NCBI GenBank assembly: GCA_034432855.1
Contig: DAOUBA010000035.1
Location: 1 to 10,892, forward strand
DNA length: 10,892 nt
Direction: 5' to 3'
Source of the DNA: DAOUBA01 sp034432855
Lineage (GTDB): Bacteria; Chloroflexota; Anaerolineae; B4-G1
A program made the translations under genes and the position numbers. Shown piece after piece: positions 1-5,210 of the stretch. The notes beneath the pieces are model-generated. The model searched no databases. It was not told where the DNA came from and was given only the letters and a program-made list of their open reading frames with translations. Within the stretch, counting starts at the first letter, position 1; every line of letters starts with the position of its first letter.

Positions 1-57
1 GTAGTGGCCTTCCAGGTGGTGTAAACGTTCTTCTGGGTTTATACTTGGCGTAGACAC
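1..57 (-). CDS. Unrecognised protein, N-terminal 19 codons only
   Basis: On the minus strand a GTG codon at 57-55 opens a frame reading V(M)-S-T-P-S-I-N-P-E-E-R-L-H-H-L-E-G-H-Y, which leaves the window at base 1 without a stop. The start is chosen because a perfect AGGAGGT Shine-Dalgarno sequence lies at 64-70, six bases upstream, and a -10 box lies further upstream at 92-97. Nineteen residues are too few to name a family; they are polar, charged and not a signal peptide. The gene runs in the same direction as the lipoprotein gene to its right, but three hairpins separate them and it has its own promoter, so it is probably a separate transcription unit. The signals support the start; the function is unknown. 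Confidence 0.6.
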   Translation of the reverse strand, partial: MSTPSINPEERLHHLEGHY

Positions 58-116
58 GAGAGTACCTCCTACATTGGGATAGGTGGGGCATAGTATACCC
101 CATGGTGCTCTCGTGT
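54..116. repeat. Inverted repeat flanking the promoter of the left-edge gene
   Basis: ACACGAGAG at 54-62 is the exact reverse complement of CTCTCGTGT at 108-116. Beyond one G-T position (63/107) the match continues for three more bases (ACC 64-66 with GGT 104-106). One arm covers the GTG start codon and the bases next to the ribosome site; the other lies in the -10/-35 spacer. A second, nested palindrome (TGGGG at 84-88, CCCCA at 98-102) encloses the -10 box. Because the right arm is upstream of the predicted transcript start, the repeat is better read as a DNA operator than as an RNA hairpin. It could also be the remains of a mobile-element end. Confidence 0.45.
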
Positions 117-119
117 TTA
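92..119 (-). promoter_or_regulatory. Promoter of the left-edge gene
   Basis: On the minus strand the -10 hexamer TATACT is at 97-92, preceded by GG. A weak -35 candidate, TAAACA (four of six matches to TTGACA), is at 119-114 with a 16-base spacer. The predicted start of transcription is near base 85, giving a leader of about 28 bases that holds the AGGAGGT ribosome site. The -10 box sits inside a small palindrome at 84-102 and between the arms of a larger inverted repeat. Confidence 0.5.
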
Positions 120-146
120 TACCGGGGGAAGTGCTGACTGCCTCAT

Positions 147-168
147 GCCCGGCGCTAAAGCGCCGGGC
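147..168. repeat. Perfect 9-bp GC hairpin
   Basis: GCCCGGCGC at 147-155 pairs fully with GCGCCGGGC at 160-168 around a TAAA loop. It is the first of three hairpins in 147-253, between the left-edge gene and the lipoprotein gene. There is no T-run on either side, so it may be part of a REP-like repeat cluster or assist the neighbouring terminator. Confidence 0.6.
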
Positions 169-176
169 TGAACAGG

Positions 177-196
177 CAAAAGCCCCTTCGGGGGCT
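177..196 (-). terminator. Probable terminator of the lipoprotein gene
   Basis: AGCCCC (181-186), loop TTCG, GGGGCT (191-196) forms a stable 6-bp hairpin. Read on the minus strand it is followed by TTTT (181-178), which is a short but plausible U tract for RNA polymerase leaving the lipoprotein gene that ends at 329. The loop is UUCG on the plus strand and CGAA on the minus strand. It may equally be one unit of a dispersed palindromic repeat. Confidence 0.45.
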
Positions 197-230
197 GAAA
201 ATAAGCCTGGCAGGGCTTTCATTTGGCTCA

Positions 231-253
231 GCCGTGTGCTTTGAGCACACGGC
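231..253. repeat. Perfect 10-bp hairpin
   Basis: GCCGTGTGCT at 231-240 is the exact reverse complement of AGCACACGGC at 244-253, with a TTG loop. It lies about 75 bases past the end of the lipoprotein gene and is the strongest of the three hairpins. There is no adjacent T-run. The rest of 254-328 shows no gene or clear signal. Confidence 0.6.
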
Positions 254-328
254 GGCGCTCAACCAACGTTCATCCCCCACAAGATTTACATGCGCCCGAT
301 TGAGTAGGGCGAGTTGTCAGCCGGCAGC

Positions 329-1462
329 CTACGGAGTTGGCTGGGTACCCAACTCGAAGTTATCAAACTCAAATATGGCTTTGCTTCCCGCTTCAGGAAA
401 TCCGATCACAAGGCCGACAGTGCCGCTGCTGAATTCATCGTCATCCGCCTCGCCGACGAACTCGCCGTTGATGAAGAATTCAAAGTGGGACCCCTGGCCT
501 CTGACTGCCAGTTGATTCACCTCACCGGGATGAATGGCCGGGGTCTTGGTCCAATCAATCAACGTGGTCCATTCATCCTGATCTAGCAGTTCGAAAGCAA
601 AGTACTGCTCATCGCTGATCTGAAACAGATAAAAGTTGTTGCGGTCAAGCCGTCGGAACAACAGTCCGTACAGGCAACTCAAGTCGCCTCTGACCCGCTT
701 TGCGTCCACAATCAAGTAAAAGTCAGAGACCGGGTCAACCTGGGGTATAGCGGAAAACCGAGAAGGCCGATAGGCCTGAACGGCCCAACGATATTTGCCA
801 CCGACGATGGCTCTGTTGCCAACGACGAATTGATCGCGGTAATCGCCCACAAACCACTCGTTTGAGTTGTCGTCGAACGAGTCGGTGAATCCGCTGCCCA
901 GGCGCACGGGTGCCACAGGAGTTGTGACCCGTGTGGACGCAGCCGGAGGCATTGTGCGCTTGGGAGACTCCCAGTTGCCAGAACAGATTCTCCCTGCCCA
1001 GAATACTCTCCAATCGCCACTGGCGCGCGTCCCGGTCTCGTCGAACCAGCCGCGGATGGTTATCTCGTCGAACAGCGAAAAATCCGGCGGCAGTCCGCCA
1101 AAGGTCAGCACGTAGCGTCCCGACATTGGTGGATTGACGGTGAACCGCCCGCCGGTAATCGCCCCCGTATTGCTCGTATCGGGCCACCAATCTCCATGCA
1201 GCCATCTTCCACTGGCAGTAGTACTGCCACACTGGAATTGCTTGAAATGGACAGAGACCAGGGTTACGGCTGTGCTATCCGGAGCCACCTCGAACACGAA
1301 TTCACCCAATGACTCCGCCGAAGCAATCCACTCGCCCGGGGCTGCCGGCTTTGGGGCGAGCCTGCCCCACAGGTCCTGCAAAGCGCAGGCGCTGACCGAC
1401 GCCACGAACAGCGTGACCACGAGGAGGCAAATGATTCGCCATGACAACTGTTCGCGGTTCAT
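329..1462 (-). CDS. Secreted lipoprotein with C-terminal LamG/DUF1080-like jelly-roll domain
   Basis: The 377-residue product starts at the ATG at 1462, with AGGAAAG just upstream. Residues 9-25 form a hydrophobic signal segment ending in the lipobox V-S-A-C, with Cys26 as the likely lipidated residue, so the protein should be anchored on the outer face of the membrane. Residues about 42-165 form a beta-rich region with repeated Gly/Trp/Ser-Gly patterns and a CSGNW motif, reminiscent of small beta domains common in Chloroflexota surface proteins. After a Pro/Thr linker (170-187), residues about 190-373 resemble concanavalin-like (LamG, DUF1080) domains, with DSFDDNSNEWFVGDY at the start and an FEFFINGEFVG strand near the end. 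Such domains usually bind sugar or protein. No catalytic residues are evident, so a binding or surface role is inferred. It is followed by the hairpin cluster at 147-253. Confidence 0.8.
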   Translation of the reverse strand: MNREQLSWRIICLLVVTLFVASVSACALQDLWGRLAPKPAAPGEWIASAESLGEFVFEVAPDSTAVTLVSVHFKQFQCGSTTASGRWLHGDWWPDTSNTGAITGGRFTVNPPMSGRYVLTFGGLPPDFSLFDEITIRGWFDETGTRASGDWRVFWAGRICSGNWESPKRTMPPAASTRVTTPVAPVRLGSGFTDSFDDNSNEWFVGDYRDQFVVGNRAIVGGKYRWAVQAYRPSRFSAIPQVDPVSDFYLIVDAKRVRGDLSCLYGLLFRRLDRNNFYLFQISDEQYFAFELLDQDEWTTLIDWTKTPAIHPGEVNQLAVRGQGSHFEFFINGEFVGEADDDEFSSGTVGLVIGFPEAGSKAIFEFDNFELGTQPTP

Positions 1463-1489
1463 CTTTCCTGCTCTTTCCGCTCACCGCTA

Positions 1490-1516
1490 TGGGGCGACCA
1501 GGAATTGAACCGAATG
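1490..1516 (-). other. tRNA 3'-end-like fragment (T-arm and acceptor), not a full tRNA
   Basis: On the minus strand 1511-1501 reads GGTTCAATTCC, an exact match to the tRNA T-loop consensus, and TCGCCCC plus A follows at 1497-1490, as expected for an acceptor 3' strand and discriminator. The T-stem is poorly paired and the matching 5' acceptor strand is not found about 72 bases upstream. It is therefore at best a decayed tRNA remnant or an old integration scar in the gap between the lipoprotein gene and the FAD oxidoreductase gene. Chance resemblance is possible. The same gap also holds a small hairpin, CGGCG 1559-1563 with CGCCG 1569-1573, without a T-run. Confidence 0.2.
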
Positions 1517-1584
1517 TCGCCAACCTCGTATTTCACGAAGATGCACGTTCCCAGTGGTCGGCGTGAACCGCCGCGTCGGCTCGC

Positions 1585-3086
1585 TCACGGCGTCGAGGTC
1601 ACGAAGCGCTTCCGATCCTCGTGACACAGGAGTTGCACGACCTCCCGGCCCGCACCTGCCGCTCCCGCGATGCCGCCGGGCGGATTGGTCCACATGCTCG
1701 CCAGGTAGAACCCGGAAAGCCCCGGCACGGTCTTGGGGATGTAGCGGTGTTTGCGCTGGAAATCACTCGAGAGTATCCAGGTCATATACGTGCCTTTCCA
1801 ATTGCCCGTGTACCGCGCAAAGGTGTGCGGGGTCGCCACATCGGTCATCTCGATCTTGGAGGTGAAGCCGGGATAGCGGCGCTCGATCTGCTCCCGGCAG
1901 ATGGCGGCGATCTTTTCTTTCTCCGCGTCGTAGGCGGCCCGGTTGCCGATGAGCGGTTCCCAGTATGACCAGTCGGTCGTTGCCCCGGACCCAACTACCG
2001 ACTTGCCGGGCGGAGCCATCGCGGGGTCGTAGCAATAGTTCTTGACGAGGAAATAGGCCAGACGCTGGCCGGCGATCTCGATGGGCTGATCCAATTGGTA
2101 TAAGGTGCCGATGCAAGAGATGTGATCGGAAAAGTCCATATCCACGCCAAAGGCCACATGCACCATCGGGGCGTAGAGCCGCCCGGTTTCGAGGAGTTCG
2201 CGGTGAAGCGGGTCAACGCGGCTGCCGTCGAGCAGCGAGAACAGCGTGGCGCGCATGTCGCAGGCAGAGATGACATAGTCTGCGCCGACCTCGCCGCCGT
2301 CGGCCAGGCGCACCCCTGCTGCGCGCCCGGCGCGCTCCAGCACCTTCTCCACCCGCGAGCGGTAGACGATCCGGCCGCCCAGATCGAGGAAGCGCCGTTC
2401 GATGGCGCGGGCGAACTCGAGCGACCCGCCAAGAGGGTAGCCCGCGATCCGCCTGCTCATCTGAGCAAGGGTCATCACCATGGCCATGGCGGGCATGGTC
2501 TCGTCGGGCAGGAAATTCGCTATGGCTCCGCGCAGGAACGGGTCAGTGAAGCGCGCACCGAGCGCCTCCAGGGTAAGGTCTCCGACGTTCATGAAATCTT
2601 TGAGGTATGGCGCCATGCGCGCCATCATCCGAACGCCATCCCACAGCCCCATGAGTTCCGGAGCCTTGCCGACTGGAAAAAGCCCGCCAGCCTGCGAATC
2701 AGGCCGCACAGGTCCTTGATGGCCCCGGCGTCCTGCGGGGACAGCGTCTTCAGGTGATCTTCGAGCCGGTCAACGTCTGTGTAAAAGTGCAGTGTTCGGC
2801 CATCCAAGCCTACGACGCTGCTAAAGACGTCGTGGTCGAACATCTGTCTGCCCTGCACCGCGCCCAGTTCTTCCCAGACCCGGTAGAACCCAGTCCCCGG
2901 GCGCGAGTCCGTGAGCCAGTGGATGCACCCGTCCACGACGTAATCGCCGCGTTTCCACGACGTGCACAGCCCACCGGGAAGATTGTTGGCCTCGTGGATT
3001 TCCACGTCGTACCCGTTCATGCGCGCGTAGCAGCCTGCTGAGAGTCCGGCGATGCCCGCGCCGATGATCACAACCTTCTTTTCCAT
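1585..3086 (-). CDS. Phytoene-desaturase-like FAD-dependent oxidoreductase, interrupted by a frameshift at 2677-2681
   Basis: The N-terminal part starts at the ATG at 3086 behind a GAGGAG ribosome site. It carries a dinucleotide-binding fold, GxGxxG at residues 9-14, the ribose-binding Glu32, and the GG pair of the LPGGLC motif near residue 38. It runs out of frame at 2625. The remainder, in another frame from about 2679 to 1585, continues with PVGKAPELMGLWDG and ends with the family's C-terminal flavin motif (ASMWTNPPGGIAGAAGAGR). Joining the frames by a -1 step at the run of five A (T on the coding strand) gives about 500 residues, the normal size for COG1233 (CrtI, carotene isomerase, retinol saturase-like) enzymes. 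Its substrate cannot be read from sequence. It is the last gene of the operon, 35 bases after the DUF92 gene. The break may be a sequencing or assembly error, a recent mutation or, less likely, translational slippage. Confidence 0.85.
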
Positions 3087-3121
3087 GTCCGTTCTCCTCG
3101 TTTATATAGCAGCCCTGGCAG

Positions 3122-3967
3122 TTACAGCACCCACTCAACCCCCGCCGTGACGAGCGCGCCGACGGCGGAAGCGGCGAAATTCACCAGGTCGTTCCCCAGC
3201 CAGCGCCACCCGCGCACCAGGCGCGTCGGCGCGCCACAGCGGTGTACTTTGCGCTCGGTCTCCTTGCCGCAGGCGTCGCACCAGTAGATGGCCTGGACGG
3301 TGGCGCCCAGCAGGCTATCGAACGTCGTCCCTGCCAACCCGCCAACCGTCGCCGCCAGGAGCAACGCCCCGGCAGTGGTCCATCCCTGGCGCGTGACGAG
3401 CGCCCCCAGCCCGGCCAAGAGCGCGATGAAGAGCGCGCCGCCCGCAGCGGCCCCTGTGCCCAGCGCCGTCACGCCCCCTGAAGCGCCCACCTCGACCACG
3501 CGGCCATTGGTGATCAGGCGCGGTGGGCGTTTGCTCAACACGCCCAGTTCGGTGGCCCAGGTGTCGGCGTTGACCGCGGCGAAGGCACCCGCGCAGGCAA
3601 AGAACCAGACCCCCTCCCGGCCTCCCCCTACGCGGGGGAGGAGTTGCGAGAGCACGGCCAGCAGCGCCGCCAGCCCGCCATTGGCCAGCGCCTGTCCCAG
3701 GTCGCGCCGGTGGCCCTTGGCAAATTTCTCCGCCAAAGCCTCTTTTTCGCGCGCGCGGTAGAAGGAGAACGCGCTGGAGGAGACGAAGAAGGCGATCAGC
3801 AGGATACCCCATTCCCAGCCACCCAACCCAAAGATGAGCGTGCCGGTGATGACGGCGCCGGCAAAGCCGCTCGCGCTCAGCGCGCCGCGCCGGTAACCGG
3901 CAAAGCCGATGGCGAGGGAGATAACGAGGCCACCGAGGAGTTCGAGCAGGTTAATTGGCTCGCTCAT
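3122..3967 (-). CDS. DUF92 (TMEM19/VTE6-like) integral membrane protein
   Basis: The 281-residue protein is mostly hydrophobic, with about six to seven membrane segments. It shows the marks of the DUF92 family: N-A-D-T-W-A-T-E-L-G at 133-142, TNGRVVEVGASGGVTALGTG at 153-172, GTTFDSLLGATVQ at 213-225, and a cytoplasmic insert with CxxC (230, 233) and HxC (242, 244) before WLGNDLVN. Family members include plant VTE6, a phytyl-phosphate kinase of tocopherol synthesis; most bacterial members are uncharacterised. The gene lies between the PH/DUF1648 gene (35 bases upstream) and the FAD oxidoreductase (35 bases downstream), an arrangement typical of one operon. Its ribosome site is weak, which may mean translational coupling. 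Residues about 110-119 are encoded by a palindromic repeat. Family assignment is firm; a polyprenol or prenyl-phosphate kinase role is inference. Confidence 0.88.
   Translation of the reverse strand: MSEPINLLELLGGLVISLAIGFAGYRRGALSASGFAGAVITGTLIFGLGGWEWGILLIAFFVSSSAFSFYRAREKEALAEKFAKGHRRDLGQALANGGLAALLAVLSQLLPRVGGGREGVWFFACAGAFAAVNADTWATELGVLSKRPPRLITNGRVVEVGASGGVTALGTGAAAGGALFIALLAGLGALVTRQGWTTAGALLLAATVGGLAGTTFDSLLGATVQAIYWCDACGKETERKVHRCGAPTRLVRGWRWLGNDLVNFAASAVGALVTAGVEWVL
3611..3641. repeat. Palindromic repeat element translated within the DUF92 gene
   Basis: CCTCCCCC at 3621-3628 pairs fully with GGGGGAGG at 3634-3641 around a 5-base loop, preceded by CCCCTCCCGG at 3611-3620. The composition and layout resemble the CCTCCC-type intergenic palindromes I recall from Chloroflexota and other GC-rich genomes. 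Here it is read in frame and encodes about residues 109-119 (LLPRVGGGREG), a hydrophilic loop just before the conserved NADTW segment. A chance palindrome in GC-rich coding DNA cannot be excluded. Confidence 0.5.
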
Positions 3968-4002
3968 CGCTTATCGCCTATGGCTTCCTGCCTCCCGACT
4001 GG

Positions 4003-4917
4003 TCACAGTTGTGCCAGGATACCAAGCGCTGCCGTCCACACCAACATCTGGACGAGGACGGCGCCGCCCCATAGCAGGTAACTGATCAACCGCTCGCGCC
4101 GGTAGGCGAGTCCTCCCAGTGCGCCGTTGAGGGCGAGCGTCAACAGGCCGATGAGTGGAATGATGAACATCTGCCCGCGCGGGCCGATCCGATCGGGATT
4201 GCCTGCTGCGTCAAAGTGCAGGGGCACGAGTAGCGGCAGCGTGGGAAAACGGAAGCACAACAGGGCGATCAGCGCCAGGAGCGCCAGGAGGCCGATCTCC
4301 AGGAGCGCCAGCCCCAGCCGGTCGCGCCAGATAGACCAGGTCAGAATGCCGGGCAGTCTGGACGATTGCTCCACCGTTTGGGTTGGGCCCATTTGTAACC
4401 GCTCCCGGAGGGCCTCCAGGAAGCCCTCGTGGTCAGCGGGGGAGATGCCGTAGGTGAGTCCCGGAGTGACGATGTAGATCAGATGGCGCGGCATTGCGGT
4501 GCCGTAGAAGAGGGTTGGCCCTGCGCCGGGTACCTCGCCGTAGCCGACGCAGTGACCCGGCCAGAAGCCGCCGTAGAAGTGGATGCGCCCTTCGACCTCT
4601 TTGCCGGTCAACACGCGCACGATTTGCCTGGTGGGGATGGTTTGCTCCACAGGTCCCCACTGGATGACCAGCGCGTTGCGGTCGAGGAGGTAGAGTGAGC
4701 GGCCCAGCCCGACCAGCCAGTAGGCGATCAGCCCCAGCAGGCCCAGGCTCATGAGTACGGCCAGAACGATGAGAAAGGTGCCGATGTTGACGGACTTTAT
4801 CGCGATCATCAGCGAGATCAGGCCAACGTCCACCAGGACGATGCTGATCGCCAGGGCAATCCCCACGATCATGCCCTGCCGCTTATTCGTCTGCCATTTG
4901 GTCATCCGTCTCGTCAT
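4003..4917 (-). CDS. Membrane protein with bacterial PH-like and DUF1648 domains
   Basis: The 304-residue protein has two N-terminal membrane segments (about 17-41 and 46-71), then a soluble region at 74-180 resembling bacterial PH domains (LYLLDRNALVIQWGPVEQTI at its start). Two more membrane segments lie about 201-222 and 249-272, with a further one near 279-302. Between them lies VPLHFDAAGNPDRIGPR (231-247), the DUF1648 signature seen in SdpI-like and other membrane proteins. The start at 4917 is chosen because GAGGAG precedes it by eight bases and the promoter -10 at 4940-4945 lies just upstream; a longer start at 4968 would begin upstream of the transcript. It is the first gene of the three-gene operon. 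Its function is unknown; an envelope or signalling role is a guess from the domains. Confidence 0.8.
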   Translation of the reverse strand: MTRRMTKWQTNKRQGMIVGIALAISIVLVDVGLISLMIAIKSVNIGTFLIVLAVLMSLGLLGLIAYWLVGLGRSLYLLDRNALVIQWGPVEQTIPTRQIVRVLTGKEVEGRIHFYGGFWPGHCVGYGEVPGAGPTLFYGTAMPRHLIYIVTPGLTYGISPADHEGFLEALRERLQMGPTQTVEQSSRLPGILTWSIWRDRLGLALLEIGLLALLALIALLCFRFPTLPLLVPLHFDAAGNPDRIGPRGQMFIIPLIGLLTLALNGALGGLAYRRERLISYLLWGGAVLVQMLVWTAALGILAQL

Positions 4918-4939
4918 TAGTGCGCTCCTCGACGTGGGA

Positions 4940-4968
4940 ATTATACCAGCGGGACGGGAGAGGAGCAA
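4940..4968 (-). promoter_or_regulatory. Promoter of the three-gene minus-strand operon
   Basis: On the minus strand TTGCTC (4968-4963) and a perfect TATAAT (4945-4940) are 17 bases apart. The -10 box is preceded by GG. Transcription should begin near 4933, leaving a leader of about 16 bases with a GAGGAG ribosome site before the ATG at 4917. Its -35 box abuts the -35 box of the divergent tyrS promoter. Confidence 0.7.
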
Positions 4969-4969
4969 A

Positions 4970-4997
4970 TTGCCTTTTCGCCCGTTTCCGGTATAAT
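4970..4997 (+). promoter_or_regulatory. Promoter of the tyrS leader
   Basis: TTGCCT at 4970-4975 and a perfect TATAAT at 4992-4997 are 16 bases apart, with GG just before the -10 box. Transcription should start near 5004, about 207 bases before the tyrS ATG, so the transcript carries the hairpin, terminator and tetranucleotide tract described separately. One base separates this -35 box from that of the divergent operon. Confidence 0.7.
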
Positions 4998-5003
4998 CCG
5001 AGC

Positions 5004-5137
5004 CAGAGGGACAATGTCAGCACAGACCTGGAAAATCCACCCCTACATCTATCCTGGCGGATTGTAGCACAGCGGCAGAGTTCGCGCCGCCCTGTGCCGC
5101 AATCCGCTTCCCCAGACCCACGCAAGTGGGTTTTTTG
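5004..5137 (+). ncRNA. Structured tyrS leader, candidate attenuator or small RNA
   Basis: The stretch runs from the predicted transcript start to the end of an intrinsic terminator. Its core is a long hairpin at 5057-5107: GCGGATTG (5057-5064) pairs fully with CAATCCGC (5100-5107), then after a 2x2 internal loop GCACAG (5067-5072) pairs with CTGTGC (5092-5097), then CGGC (5073-5076) with GCCG (5086-5089). The 5' side, TAGCACAGCGGCAGAG, looks like a tRNA D-arm. AAAATCCAC (5032-5040) can pair with GTGGGTTTT (5126-5134), with one G-U pair, which would open the terminator. That layout fits transcription attenuation of an aminoacyl-tRNA synthetase gene. I find no T-box antiterminator motif (AGGGTGGNACCGCG). 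Alternatively it is a free-standing small RNA of about 135 nt. Confidence 0.5.
5116..5136 (+). terminator. Intrinsic terminator upstream of tyrS
   Basis: ACCCAC (5116-5121), GCAA loop (5122-5125) and GTGGGT (5126-5131) form a 6-bp stem with a GNRA-type tetraloop, continued by T to 5136 (six T in all). It is the clearest intrinsic terminator in the window and lies between the tyrS promoter and the tyrS start codon, so tyrS expression from this promoter needs read-through. Confidence 0.75.
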
Positions 5138-5145
5138 TTAACCCG

Positions 5146-5200
5146 AACCAACTAACCAACTAACCAACTAACCAACCAACCAACTAACCAACCAACCAAC
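5146..5200 (+). repeat. AACC/AACT tetranucleotide tract in the tyrS 5' leader
   Basis: The 55 bases are 13 tetramers, AACC or AACT, plus a final AAC. AACT occupies units 2, 4, 6 and 10. The tract has no G and so should stay unstructured in RNA. It ends directly at GAGGT, the ribosome site of tyrS. Its length may vary between strains by slippage. The period of four has no spacer/repeat structure, so it is not a CRISPR array. Confidence 0.9.
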
Positions 5201-5210
5201 GAGGTATCCA

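Noticed and set aside
2677..2681. Programmed ribosomal frameshift in the FAD oxidoreductase
   Set aside because: CTTTTTC is not a standard slippery heptamer, I see no stimulatory structure, and the family is not known for frameshifting. A sequencing error or recent mutation is simpler, though only raw reads can decide.
4918..4968. Earlier start for the PH/DUF1648 protein
   Set aside because: It would start upstream of the predicted transcription start and include the -10 box. The ATG at 4917 has GAGGAG at the right distance.
5057..5110. Complete tRNA gene in the tyrS leader
   Set aside because: The acceptor-like stem and D-arm-like bases are there, but the region is only about 51 bases and lacks an anticodon arm and a T-arm.
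5004..5137. Canonical T-box riboswitch for tyrS
   Set aside because: The leader is short, and I find neither the AGGGTGGNACCGCG antiterminator motif nor a clear Stem I with specifier loop. A covariance-model search would settle it.
5146..5200. CRISPR array
   Set aside because: The period is four bases with no spacers; it is a microsatellite.
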